Assembly (NCBI RefSeq): GCF_001499995.1
Contig: NZ_LQIU01000004.1
Span: forward strand, 1 to 64,000
Length of the DNA: 64,000 bases
Direction: 5' to 3'
Origin: Mycobacterium sp. IS-1496
GTDB taxonomy: Bacteria > Actinomycetota > Actinomycetes > Mycobacteriales > Mycobacteriaceae
In this document: piece by piece, positions 26,705 through 35,064 of the stretch
How positions within the stretch are numbered: the first letter of the stretch is position 1
Layout of the letters: every line of letters starts with the position of its first letter
Program-made: the position numbers and the translations under genes
Notes under the pieces: generated by a model
What the model saw: the letters and a program-made list of their open reading frames with translations, nothing else
What the model was told of the DNA's origin: nothing
Databases searched by the model: none

Positions 26705-29032
26705 TCAGTGGTCCTCTCGCTTGGCGTGTTCGAGCAGTTCGACGATGGTCGCGGGGGTGGCGGGCAACTGGGTGACCGTCACCCCGAGCGGGGCGAGCGC
26801 GTCGTTGATCGCGTTGATCACGGCCGGTGTCGAGCCGATGGCGCCGCCTTCGCCGGCGCCCTTGTACCCGCCGACGCCCGGGCCGGGGATCTCGACGTGG
26901 CCGAACTCGATCGGCGGCACCTCGGTCGCCGTCGGCAGCAGGTAGTCGACGAACGTCGACGACAGCGGGTTGCCGTCGGCGTCGTAGACCAGGCTCTCCA
27001 GCAGAGCGCCGCCGATGCCCTGCACCGTGCCGCCGGCCACCTGCCCCTCGACGACGTTCGGGTTGATCATCGGGCCGACATCCTCGCTGACGATGTATCG
27101 GGTCAGCGTCACGTGGCCGGTCTCCACGTCCACCTCGCAGGTGCAGGCGTGGGTGGCGTTGGCCCAGTGGATCATCGCCATCGACGTGAAACGCGCGGTC
27201 GCCTCCAGCGTCGCCGCTCCGCCCGGCGGGAGATGCTCGGGCTGGTAATGCGCGCGGTAGGCGATGTCGGCGAAGCTCACGCTCTTGGCCGGATCGTCGC
27301 GCACATAGGCCTTGGAGCCGCCGAGCTCGATTGCGTCCTCGGCGACCTCGAGCCGGTGGGCGGCCATGCGGATCAGCTGCGCGCGCAGGATGGCGCCGGC
27401 CTCGTTGACCGCGCCCGCGGTCATCGGAGCGCTCCGGCTGCCCTGCGTGCCTGCGCCGTAGGGGGTGACGGCGGTGTCGCCCTGGATGGTCGACACGTCG
27501 TCGATGTCGGCGCCCAGCGCATCGGCGGTGAGCTGGACAACGGTGGTCTCCAGGCTGTTACCCGTCGACCCGCCGTTGACGTAGACGTTGATCTTGCCCG
27601 TCGGCTCCATCCGGATCGTGCAGCCCTCGGTGCCGAGGTGACCGGTGGCCGCACCGGTGGGTTCGATGTAGGCGGAGAAGCCGAGCCCGATGTAGCGGCC
27701 CTGGGCGAGTGCCTCGGCCTGTTCCTTGCGGAAGCCCTCGTGATCGAGGATCTTGACGGCCTGCTCGAAGGTGTCCGCGGGGGCGACATGGTCGTACGGC
27801 ATCCCGTTAGGGTTGAAGTACGGCATCTCGTCGCCGCGCAGAATGTTTTTGCGACGCAACTCCACCGGGTCCATGTCGAGCTTGCGCGCGGCGATGTCGA
27901 ACATGATCTCGCGCGCGAGCGTCTCGTACTGCCAGGGGCCGCGGTAGGCGTGCAGGCCCGCGGTGTTGGAGAACACCGTCTTGTAGTTGAAGCTGGCCTT
28001 CGGAACCCGGTACGGGCCGGGGAAGAACATGCCGATCGCCGCGGTGGTGAGCACCGGGTACGGCGTCGGATACGCGCCGACGTCCTGGGAGAAGTCGATG
28101 TCGACGGCGAGGATGGTGCCGTCGTCGTCGAACGCCATCCGTGCCGTGCCGTCGACGTGGCGGGACTGTCCGGCCGACATGAGGTTCTCGCGCCGGTCCT
28201 CGATCCACTTCAGCGCACCCGGCACCTTGCGCGCGGCCAGCATGATGACCATGTCCTCACGCATCGGCACGACCTTCTGCCCGAAGCCGCCGCCGGTGTC
28301 GCGCATGATGACCCGGACCTTCTGCGCCGGGATGCCGAGCAGGCGGGCGGTGAACGCACGGAGTTCGTGGGGTGTCTGGGTGGACGCCCACAGCGTCAAT
28401 TCGCCTGTGGTGGCTTCCCATTCGACGACCAGACCGCGGGTCTCGATCGGGACGGGAACGTACATCTGCTGGTAGATGTTCTCGCTCACCACGCACGCCG
28501 CGGACGAGAACGTCTCCTCGTCCGGTGGCGCCCCGCCCATCCCGCCTGCGACGTTGTCCGGGTACTGCTCGTGGACGACGGTCTCGGAGTTCACCGCGGC
28601 GCGGAAGTCGGCCACCGCGGGCAGCGGTTCGTAGTTCACCTCGACGGCGTCGACGGCGTCTTCGGCGACGTACCGGGATTCGGCGACGACGAGCGCGACG
28701 GGATCGCCGACGAACTTGACCTCGCCTTCGGCCAGGGGCGGGCGCGGGGTGTCGGGGACGTCCTTGCCTGCGACGGCGTGCCAGGCCTCGACCGCGTCGC
28801 CGTTGAGGTCCTCGGCGGTGTACACCGCGTACACACCGGGCATGGCCAGGGCGGCGGAGGCGTCGATCCCGTGGATCCTGGCCCGGGCGAAGGGGCTGCG
28901 GACGAAGCATGCGTGCAGCATCCCGGGGCGCTGGATGTCGTCGACGAAGGTGCCGCGACCGGTCAGCAGGCGGTTGTCCTCGACCCTCGCGACCCGGGTG
29001 CCCGAGTAGCGGGTGGCGACGGTGTCGGTCAT
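26705..29032 (-). CDS. Molybdenum hydroxylase large subunit (xanthine dehydrogenase/CoxL family)
   Basis: A 775-residue molybdopterin subunit. The cofactor loops are visible: DTGGGFGQKV (about 250), the active-site loop LHAYRGPWQYET (about 370), GTQGSRSAP and the catalytic glutamate loop GAGEGGAIGSTPA near the C-terminus (about 735). The loop reads AYRGPW, unlike AYRCSFR of true CO dehydrogenase (form I) or AYRGAGR of form II, so this is an aldehyde or N-heterocycle hydroxylase rather than a CO dehydrogenase. ATG at 29032 is chosen over an upstream in-frame start. First gene of the operon. Confidence 0.9.
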   Translation of the reverse strand: MTDTVATRYSGTRVARVEDNRLLTGRGTFVDDIQRPGMLHACFVRSPFARARIHGIDASAALAMPGVYAVYTAEDLNGDAVEAWHAVAGKDVPDTPRPPLAEGEVKFVGDPVALVVAESRYVAEDAVDAVEVNYEPLPAVADFRAAVNSETVVHEQYPDNVAGGMGGAPPDEETFSSAACVVSENIYQQMYVPVPIETRGLVVEWEATTGELTLWASTQTPHELRAFTARLLGIPAQKVRVIMRDTGGGFGQKVVPMREDMVIMLAARKVPGALKWIEDRRENLMSAGQSRHVDGTARMAFDDDGTILAVDIDFSQDVGAYPTPYPVLTTAAIGMFFPGPYRVPKASFNYKTVFSNTAGLHAYRGPWQYETLAREIMFDIAARKLDMDPVELRRKNILRGDEMPYFNPNGMPYDHVAPADTFEQAVKILDHEGFRKEQAEALAQGRYIGLGFSAYIEPTGAATGHLGTEGCTIRMEPTGKINVYVNGGSTGNSLETTVVQLTADALGADIDDVSTIQGDTAVTPYGAGTQGSRSAPMTAGAVNEAGAILRAQLIRMAAHRLEVAEDAIELGGSKAYVRDDPAKSVSFADIAYRAHYQPEHLPPGGAATLEATARFTSMAMIHWANATHACTCEVDVETGHVTLTRYIVSEDVGPMINPNVVEGQVAGGTVQGIGGALLESLVYDADGNPLSSTFVDYLLPTATEVPPIEFGHVEIPGPGVGGYKGAGEGGAIGSTPAVINAINDALAPLGVTVTQLPATPATIVELLEHAKREDH

Positions 29033-29103
29033 CGGTGATCGCTCCATTCCGTCGGTGTGCTTCTGCGCGTAAGTCGTGCACGCGGGACGAAGCAAGAGTG
29101 TGG

Positions 29104-29119
29104 TTATCGTATGTGATAA
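29104..29119. promoter_or_regulatory. Inverted repeat upstream of the molybdenum-hydroxylase operon
   Basis: TTATCGTATGTGATAA has five-base arms TTATC/GATAA. It lies 72 nt upstream of the large-subunit ATG in the 265-bp gap shared with the divergent MFS gene. Such a site is typical of TetR- or GntR-type regulators, but no regulator gene is adjacent. The rest of the gap holds nothing else that I can identify. Confidence 0.5.
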
Positions 29120-29297
29120 GACATCTGCCCAAAAGGGAGAGTGTCATTTCCGCAGCTAAGCGCGGTCGAGGCGAGGGAAACTCACCGCCCAGCGTGCCAG
29201 CCCGGCGTCGTCCGCGCACCCGAATGACGAACTCGGGCCTCGTCGAGCGCACGGATTCGCCTGACAGCCGCACCGCGGTCTGTCAGGCTTCCGCATC

Positions 29298-30578
29298 GTG
29301 GCGCTGACGACGCAGGGCACATCCCCGATCGAGGCGCAGACGCACGGACCGCGGCGGGCCTGGGCGGCCGTCGCGCTGCTGGCGGTCGTCGGCACGCTCA
29401 ACTACGCCGACCGCTTCCTGCCCGCGGTCCTCGCCGAGCCGATCAAGAACGACCTGGCGTTGTCGGACACGGCGATCGGGGTGATCAACGGCTTCGGCTT
29501 CCTCATCGTCTACGCCGTGCTCGGCATCTTCATCGCGCGCTTCGCGGACCGCGGCGCATTCGGGTTGGTCGTCTCGGTGTGCCTCGGGTTGTGGGGTGCG
29601 ATGACCATGGTCGGCGGGGCCGCGCAGTCCGGGCTCCAGTTGGCGCTGACCCGGGTCGGGGTGGCGGTGGGCGAGGCGGGCAGCACGCCCGCCGCCCACG
29701 CGTACGTGGCCCGCAATTTCGCTCCGGAACGGCGAGCCGCCCCGCTGGCGGTCATCACGCTGTCCATCCCGCTGGCCAGTGCGGCGAGCCTCATCGGCGG
29801 CGGGCTGTTGGCCCAATCCTTCGGCTGGCGCACCGCTTTCGTGGTGATGGGTGCCATCAGCGTGGCGTTCGCACCGCTGGTGCTGGTGGTGCTGGGACGT
29901 CGCCAGGCGATGCCCACGTTCGACCGCGGGCCTGCGCCGCGCACGGCCAAACCGTGGGATCTGCTTCGCGAGCCGAGCTACGTCCTCATCGTCACGGGTG
30001 CGGCGTGTATCTCTGTCGCCGGGTATTCGCTCACCACGTTCGCCCCGGCCTTCCTCATTCGCACCCACGGGATGTCGATCGGTGAGGTGGGCCTGCGGTA
30101 CGGCATCGCCAGCGGTGTGGCCGGCATCGTGGGCCTCCTCGTGGTGGGACGGGTGGCCGACCGGTTGGCCGCCCGCGACCCCCGGTGGCTGCTCTGGTTG
30201 GTGGCGGCGATGACGGCGGTGCTGCTGCCGTGCTCGGTGGCGGCCTTCCTGGTGGGCAGTCCCACGCTGTGTGTCGTGTTCATCGCGCTGAGCTACGTGA
30301 TCGGCACGGCGTACATGGCGCCGTCGATCGCCGCCATACAGCGTCTGGTCGTCCCGGAGCAGCGGGCCACCGCCTCGGCGGTGTTCCTGTTCTTCGGCGC
30401 GGTGGTCGGATCGGCCGGGCCGTTCGTCACCGGCCTCGTCAGCGATGCGCTGACCGCAGAACTCGGCAGCGCCGCGCTGGGCCGCGCGCTACTGGTCGTG
30501 GTTCCCGTGGCGCAGGTGGCGGCCGTCGTCTGCTATCTGGTCGCCAGTCGACGCTTCCTGGGGCGGATCACGGTGTGA
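29298..30578 (+). CDS. Major facilitator superfamily transporter
   Basis: A 426-residue MFS protein with twelve predictable membrane helices. The N-terminal NYADRFLPAVLAEPIKNDL with DTAIGVINGFGF resembles the spinster-like group, and the cytoplasmic loop motif appears in degenerate form (FADRGAFG, about residue 80). The GTG start is preceded by no strong ribosome-binding site. It is divergent from the molybdenum-hydroxylase operon and could import its substrate; this is inferred from position alone. The last 90 bases overlap the convergent DUF1232 gene. Confidence 0.8.
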   Translation: MALTTQGTSPIEAQTHGPRRAWAAVALLAVVGTLNYADRFLPAVLAEPIKNDLALSDTAIGVINGFGFLIVYAVLGIFIARFADRGAFGLVVSVCLGLWGAMTMVGGAAQSGLQLALTRVGVAVGEAGSTPAAHAYVARNFAPERRAAPLAVITLSIPLASAASLIGGGLLAQSFGWRTAFVVMGAISVAFAPLVLVVLGRRQAMPTFDRGPAPRTAKPWDLLREPSYVLIVTGAACISVAGYSLTTFAPAFLIRTHGMSIGEVGLRYGIASGVAGIVGLLVVGRVADRLAARDPRWLLWLVAAMTAVLLPCSVAAFLVGSPTLCVVFIALSYVIGTAYMAPSIAAIQRLVVPEQRATASAVFLFFGAVVGSAGPFVTGLVSDALTAELGSAALGRALLVVVPVAQVAAVVCYLVASRRFLGRITV

Positions 30579-30974
30579 GGTGGTCAATCCGGTGAGCCGG
30601 CACAGCGCCCGGAACCCGTCGTCGCTTCCGGGCCAGTGGCGCCGCACCACCTCCAGACCCGCCCGCCGCACCACGCCGCGCAGCACCGCCATGACGACGA
30701 TCGCGTCGTCGGCGTAGCCCAGCACCGGAATGAAGTCGGGGATCAGGTCGAAGGGCAGCGCCAGGTACGCGAGCAGCAGCACCAGACGCACCCGCACCCC
30801 GCGGGGCAGCGACTTGTCGGCGGCGAGCCTGCGGATGAGGCGCAGGACGTCGGGCAGGATGCGCAGTGCCTCGCGCAGCAGGCCGTCGCGGGGCCGCACG
30901 GCGATCAGCACCACCACGAGCGCCAGCCAGGTCACCACGAGGGCGACGGCGACGCCGATCGCGAACTCCCACAT
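30489..30974 (-). CDS. DUF1232 (YkvA-type) membrane protein
   Basis: A 161-residue protein: an N-terminal membrane helix (about 4-27) followed by the DUF1232 signature LPFDLIPDFIPVLGYADDAIVV (quoted core LPFDLIPDFIPVLG, about 88-101). The tail after about residue 130 is hydrophilic and lies in the 90 bases that overlap the 3' end of the MFS gene. It is 9 nt downstream of the GH13 gene and co-oriented. Function unknown. Confidence 0.75.
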   Translation of the reverse strand: MWEFAIGVAVALVVTWLALVVVLIAVRPRDGLLREALRILPDVLRLIRRLAADKSLPRGVRVRLVLLLAYLALPFDLIPDFIPVLGYADDAIVVMAVLRGVVRRAGLEVVRRHWPGSDDGFRALCRLTGLTTSHRDPPQEASTGDQIADDGRHLRHGNHDQ

Positions 30975-30983
30975 GGTCAGTCC

Positions 30984-32663
30984 TCAGATGATGGGGTCGT
31001 CGCCCGGTCGGAGCAGTCGCAACCAGCGGTAGCCGTAGCCGTCGAGGCCGATGTCGAGCCGTCCCTTCGCGTCCATCTCGTGGACGGACAACCCGTCCAG
31101 CAGATCGACGAGCGTCGATCCCTCCGGCGCGTCCGCGATCTGGATCGGCACCATGCAGCGGTCGGCGCCGAAGTTGTGCAACGCCACCATGGTCCACCCG
31201 CTCTTCTCCCGGCAGCAGTGCGCGAGCACCGCGGGGTTGGGCTGATCGAGCACTTCGGCTGTCGACCAGCCGATCTCGGGCTGCTGGCGGTAGGTGTAGA
31301 TCAGGTCGCGGATGAACCACCAGAACGACTGGTGGTCATGGCGCTGATCGGCGACATTGACCCGTTCGGGCCCGTACAGGCCGTCGGTGATCGGCCGGGG
31401 GAGCCGTCTCGGGGCGGCCCTGGAGAAGCCGCCGTTGGCGTCGCGGGTCCACTGCATGGGGACTCTCACCGCGAAGCGCCCTGGGACGTCCAGGTTTTCG
31501 GCCATCCCGATCTCCTCGCCGTAGAACAGCACCGGGGTACCGGGCAGCGAGAACGCCAGCGAGTAGACCATGCGCATGCGCCGCTCGTCGCCGCCGAGCA
31601 TCGACGGCAACCGCCGCCGCAGCCCGCGGCCGTAGAGCTGCATGTCCGGTTCCGGTCCGAACGCGTCGAAGATCTCCTGACGTTCGGACTCGCCGAGTTT
31701 GTCGAGTGTGAGCTCGTCGTGGTTGCGCACGAAGTTCGCCCACTGGCTGGTCTCGTCGAGCGGCGGGCGTTCCCGCAGCGCCGCGGCGATGGGCCCGGCG
31801 TCACCGCGCGCCAGCGACAGATACATGTTCTGCATGCCGATGAAGTCGAACTGCATGTTGAGCCCGTCGCCGTCAGGGCCGCCGAAGAACGACTTCTGAT
31901 CGTCGTAGGGCACGTTTACCTCGCCGAGCAGCACCGCATCGCCCACGCGCCGGGTGACGAAGTTGCGGACGTCTCCGAGGTACTCGTAGGGGTCGAACGC
32001 CCCGGGGTCTCCCGGCGCACCGTCGCGGGCGAACAGGAACGGGACGGCGTCAACCCGGAAGCCGGAGACTCCCAGCTGCAGCCAGAAACCCAACGTGCGT
32101 GAGATCTCCTCCTGCACCTGCGGATTCGCGATGTTCAGATCGGGCTGGTGTTTGTAGAAGTGATGCAGGTACCACTCGCCGGTTTTGGGCTCCTGCTCCC
32201 AGAGGCTGTCCTCCTGGTCGGGGAAGACGACATCGGACGGGCTCGACGGCGGCTCGGTCTCACTCCACACGTAGTAGTCGCGGTACGGATCGTCCTTGCT
32301 GCGCCGCGCGGACTTGAACCACGGGTGGGCGTCGGAGGTGTGGTTCATGACGAAGTCCACGATCACCCGGATGCCCTTGGAGCGGGCGGTTCGCACCAGT
32401 TCGACGAAGTCGCCGAGGTTGCCCAGGCGCTGATCGACACCGAAGAAGTCGATGATGTCGTAGCCGTCGTCCTTGCGGGCGGTCGGATAGAACGGCATCA
32501 GCCACAGGCAGGTGACGCCGAGGTCGAACAGGTACTCGATGCGCTCGGTCATGCCCCGGATGTCGCCGGTGCCGTCGCCGTTCCAGTCGTAGAAGGTCTC
32601 GATGTCGGCGCAGTAGAAGACGGCGTTCTTCCACCAGAGGTCTCCGGTCTCGATCTTCCTCAT
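30984..32663 (-). CDS. GH13 alpha-amylase-family enzyme, trehalose-synthase-like
   Basis: A 559-residue TIM-barrel hydrolase with the four GH13 regions: DFVMNHTSD (I, about 105), GFRVDAVPF (II, nucleophile Asp, about 208), LLGEVNVPY (III, general acid Glu, about 250) and FVRNHDEL (IV, about 320). The N-terminal WWKNAVFYCADIETFYDWNGDG is like the maltose-to-trehalose isomerases (TreS) but the enzyme differs in detail and lacks a maltokinase partner. ATG overlaps the LLM oxidoreductase stop by four bases, so the two are coupled. Substrate uncertain. Confidence 0.8.
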   Translation of the reverse strand: MRKIETGDLWWKNAVFYCADIETFYDWNGDGTGDIRGMTERIEYLFDLGVTCLWLMPFYPTARKDDGYDIIDFFGVDQRLGNLGDFVELVRTARSKGIRVIVDFVMNHTSDAHPWFKSARRSKDDPYRDYYVWSETEPPSSPSDVVFPDQEDSLWEQEPKTGEWYLHHFYKHQPDLNIANPQVQEEISRTLGFWLQLGVSGFRVDAVPFLFARDGAPGDPGAFDPYEYLGDVRNFVTRRVGDAVLLGEVNVPYDDQKSFFGGPDGDGLNMQFDFIGMQNMYLSLARGDAGPIAAALRERPPLDETSQWANFVRNHDELTLDKLGESERQEIFDAFGPEPDMQLYGRGLRRRLPSMLGGDERRMRMVYSLAFSLPGTPVLFYGEEIGMAENLDVPGRFAVRVPMQWTRDANGGFSRAAPRRLPRPITDGLYGPERVNVADQRHDHQSFWWFIRDLIYTYRQQPEIGWSTAEVLDQPNPAVLAHCCREKSGWTMVALHNFGADRCMVPIQIADAPEGSTLVDLLDGLSVHEMDAKGRLDIGLDGYGYRWLRLLRPGDDPII

Positions 32664-33649
32664 GCGATCGCCGCGCTCGGCGCCGGCGCCGTCGGCGCGA
32701 GCTGCGGCAGCACGTGCTCACCGAAGGCGTCGATGAAGCCGGCCTGCTCCTTGCCGACGAAGTGCAGGTAGAGCTCCTCCCAACCCAGCTCGACGTACTC
32801 GGCGAGCCATTCGGCGTGGCGCCCGAGATCCGCGGAGACGCGCACCGCGCCGCCGACCTTCTCGGTGGACACCGCGCCGCCGATGACGTCGAACGCCTCG
32901 ACCGTCTCGGTGTCCCACGACACCGGCGGGTCGAACACGTTGTTGCGCCACTGATCGTGTGCGATGGCCATGGCCTCGTCGTCGGTGCGCGCCCAACTCA
33001 GGTGGATCTGCAGCCGGGCCGGGCCCCGCCCGCCGGCCTCCCGGTACGCATCGAGCACCGCCTTGAGTTTCTCGGGCGGCTGGTTGACGGTGATCAGCCC
33101 GTCCGCCCAGGCGGCGTGGCGGGCCGCTGTCTGCGCAGTGACGGCGGGGCCGACGAGGTCGGGCACCACCTCGGGCAGCGTCCACAACCGGGCCCGGTTG
33201 ACCTCCACCAGGCCTTCGTGGCTCACCTCCTCGCCGAGCAGCAGGCGCCGGATGACGTCGACACATTCCACGAGGCGTGCGTCGCGGACTTCCTTGCGCG
33301 GCCACGGCTGCCCGGTGATGCGTTCGTTGGACGCCTCGCCCGAGCCCAGCGCGGCCCAGAACCGGCCGGGGAACATCTGCGCCAGCGTGGCGATGGCCTG
33401 GGCGATGATCGCCGGGTGGTAGCGCTGTCCGGGGGCGTTGACGACGCCGAACGGCAGACCGGTGGTCGCCAGGGCCGAGCCGAGGAACGCCCAGGCGAAG
33501 CCGGATTCCCCCTGCCGCTCGCTCCACGGGCTGAAGTGGTCGGAGGACATGCCTGCGGTGAAGCCGGCCTGCTCGGCGTGCTGGACGTCCCTGAGGAGTT
33601 GGGCGGGGTCGATCTGCTCGTGTGAGCAGTGGAAGCCGATGACGGTCAT
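32660..33649 (-). CDS. LLM-class flavin-dependent oxidoreductase (TIGR03885-like)
   Basis: A 329-residue luciferase-like TIM barrel. Features are SDHFSPWSERQGESGFAW (about 36-53), LGSGEASNERITGQPWP (about 100-116) and VSADLGRHAEWLAEYVELGW near the C-terminus. This subgroup is thought to use FMN rather than F420 and is often seen next to a trehalose-synthase-like GH13 gene, as here; the functional link is unknown. It starts with ATG at 33649. Confidence 0.75.
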   Translation of the reverse strand: MTVIGFHCSHEQIDPAQLLRDVQHAEQAGFTAGMSSDHFSPWSERQGESGFAWAFLGSALATTGLPFGVVNAPGQRYHPAIIAQAIATLAQMFPGRFWAALGSGEASNERITGQPWPRKEVRDARLVECVDVIRRLLLGEEVSHEGLVEVNRARLWTLPEVVPDLVGPAVTAQTAARHAAWADGLITVNQPPEKLKAVLDAYREAGGRGPARLQIHLSWARTDDEAMAIAHDQWRNNVFDPPVSWDTETVEAFDVIGGAVSTEKVGGAVRVSADLGRHAEWLAEYVELGWEELYLHFVGKEQAGFIDAFGEHVLPQLAPTAPAPSAAIA

Positions 33650-33700
33650 CGCCCTGGCATACCCCGGAACAGGGTGACGCCAACGTCGGCTGCCAGGGCG

Positions 33701-34132
33701 TCAGCCCTCGTCGCCGGTACCGCCCGGATCGCCGCTGCCGCCCTCGCCGTCACCCATGCCGGGTGCTTCGGTGTTGCCACCGGTGGTCACTCCCGGCCCC
33801 TCACCGGGCGGGACCGTGGGCGTTTCGGGCCGCGTGGTCGCGCCGCTTTCCGGGGCCGGCGCCGCGGGTGCGCCGGGTTGTGCGGGTGGCTGCGTACCGG
33901 TGCCGCCGGGGACCCCGGCACCGCCACCGGTTCCCGGAGCCGGGCTCGCAGGCGGAGGCGTCGCGGGCGAGGCCGATGTGGTGGTCGGCCGCGTCGTGGT
34001 GGCACCCGTCGTGGTGGTGGTGGTCGTCTCACCCGACTCTTCGCTGCTCCCACACGCGACGGCGAGCGGTGCGAACAGGACGGCGGCGCCGATCGCGACG
34101 ACGCCGGACATGCGGCGGTACTCGATTGTCAT
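33701..34132 (-). CDS. Low-complexity secreted lipoprotein
   Basis: A 143-residue protein. The N-terminal signal peptide ends in a lipobox LAVAC (Cys about residue 27), after which the mature part is low-complexity: a threonine run (TTTTTTTGATTTRPTTT), then proline/alanine/glycine-rich sequence and a glycine/glutamate-rich end. It is likely an unstructured, surface-anchored protein. It begins 10 nt after the stop of a small zinc-ribbon gene on the same strand. No function can be assigned. Confidence 0.7.
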   Translation of the reverse strand: MTIEYRRMSGVVAIGAAVLFAPLAVACGSSEESGETTTTTTTGATTTRPTTTSASPATPPPASPAPGTGGGAGVPGGTGTQPPAQPGAPAAPAPESGATTRPETPTVPPGEGPGVTTGGNTEAPGMGDGEGGSGDPGGTGDEG

Positions 34133-34142
34133 GTCGGCCGTC

Positions 34143-34283
34143 CTACCCGGTGAAACGTTCCTCGAATCGCATGAAAGGCAGCGTCGAGAACGACTGGCAC
34201 GGCGCGCACAGACCGGGCCCCAACCGTGGATAGCCACACCCGTGACAGTCGTCGATGGCCACCACTGCATCCCCACTGAGCAC
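34143..34283 (-). CDS. Very small zinc-ribbon protein
   Basis: A 46-codon frame from a GTG at 34283 to TAG at 34143. It encodes CHGCGYPRLGPGLCAPC, two CxxC pairs separated by a ten-residue loop, then FMRFEERFTG. Other in-frame GTG codons (about 34268-34263) are possible starts, and no strong ribosome-binding site is visible. It lies directly upstream of the lipoprotein gene and 50 bases from the left end of the integrated island, so the island may have displaced its original promoter. Confidence 0.55.
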   Translation of the reverse strand: MLSGDAVVAIDDCHGCGYPRLGPGLCAPCQSFSTLPFMRFEERFTG

Positions 34284-34334
34284 GAGCGGCAGGTTACCCA
34301 GACCGGCGGCGAATCAACCCGGGTTCGAGATGTG

Positions 34335-34358
34335 GAGCCCCCTGTCAGGATTGAACTG
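34335..34358. other. attL core (24-bp direct repeat)
   Basis: Begins GAGCCCCCTGTCAGG and is identical over 24 bases to 43746-43769, where the same bases form the acceptor 3' strand and part of the T arm of tRNA-Thr. The match ends abruptly on both sides. Confidence 0.92.
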
Positions 34359-34440
34359 TATTCTCGCGGCTGGTCAGGGCCTCGACTACTGCTCTATCTG
34401 GGCACTTGCCTCACGCGAGATCACTGCAGGTATTTGTAAC

Positions 34441-34470
34441 TGTGGGCAAATTGTGGGCAAGGTGTGGGCG
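34441..34470. other. Left integrase arm-site candidates
   Basis: TGTGGGCA occurs at 34441 and 34452 and TGTGGGCG at 34463, spaced exactly 11 bases apart, 83 bases inside the left repeat. The same octamer with the same spacing occurs near the right end at 43655 and 43666. Regular 11-base spacing on one DNA face suits arm-type sites of a tyrosine integrase. Apart from these, 34359-34644 shows no gene. Confidence 0.6.
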
Positions 34471-34644
34471 ATCGGCGAGATCTCGCGGGATGACGGGCAC
34501 CGGTCAACTGGCGGTTGTGTAGAACCTAACGATCTACGGAACCCACCCGCTCTAGCCAACGTCCTACCATTGGTCTTGTTGCCGTGAGGCGGGCCGAACC
34601 ATCCTTAACAGCCCTGAGCGCCTCCGATAGATATCGTGTGCAGC

Positions 34645-35064
34645 ATGACTCGCCGGGGGCAGCAAGCAAAGCGCGAGCTTCGTCGAGCGCAACGGGAAGT
34701 CGGCGAGCAGCTGCAGTCTGATCACGGCGCGTACGAGCCCCCGCCCCGGGATGACTGCGTCTTGCGGGATTGGGAAACGCCATACGACGACGCAAACACC
34801 GTTCGAATCCAGTTCCTCCTCTGGAAGCAGGGTGGCGTTCTCGTTGACTTCGTGGTCAACGTACAAGAGCTTGCATCCGAAGGTTGGACAACCGTTGAGC
34901 ACTTCGACTGCTGCCACGGTCACTGCCACCTACATCCCCAGAGCGGTGTCGAACCGGAAAGCATCACAAGGCTTGACGAGGTGGCTGACGTGCAACGCGC
35001 CTTCAGCGCGGTTGCCCACGAGGCCGATGAGCGTGCGCGTATCATCCGAGGAAAGGGAGGGTGA
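34645..35064 (+). CDS. Island cargo gene 1, unknown, histidine-rich core (possible toxin or defence protein)
   Basis: A 139-residue protein with a basic, helical N-terminus (TRRGQQAKRELRRAQREV) and a beta-rich core ending in FDCCHGHCHLHPQ (about residues 90-102), followed by a helical tail. The clustered His/Cys after a strand of pattern VLVDFVVNVQEL resembles in outline small toxin families that carry an HGHxHxH motif (TumE/DUF6516-like), but I cannot show homology. ATG at 34645 is used; an in-frame GTG lies nine bases upstream. The 3' end overlaps the next gene. It lies at the outer edge of the island, opposite in strand to the phage genes, which is the usual cargo position. Confidence 0.65.
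   Translation: MTRRGQQAKRELRRAQREVGEQLQSDHGAYEPPPRDDCVLRDWETPYDDANTVRIQFLLWKQGGVLVDFVVNVQELASEGWTTVEHFDCCHGHCHLHPQSGVEPESITRLDEVADVQRAFSAVAHEADERARIIRGKGG

Noticed and set aside
26705..29032. Annotation as aerobic CO dehydrogenase (coxL)
   Set aside because: The active-site loop is AYRGPW, without the form I cysteine motif AYRCSFR, so CO oxidation should not be assumed.
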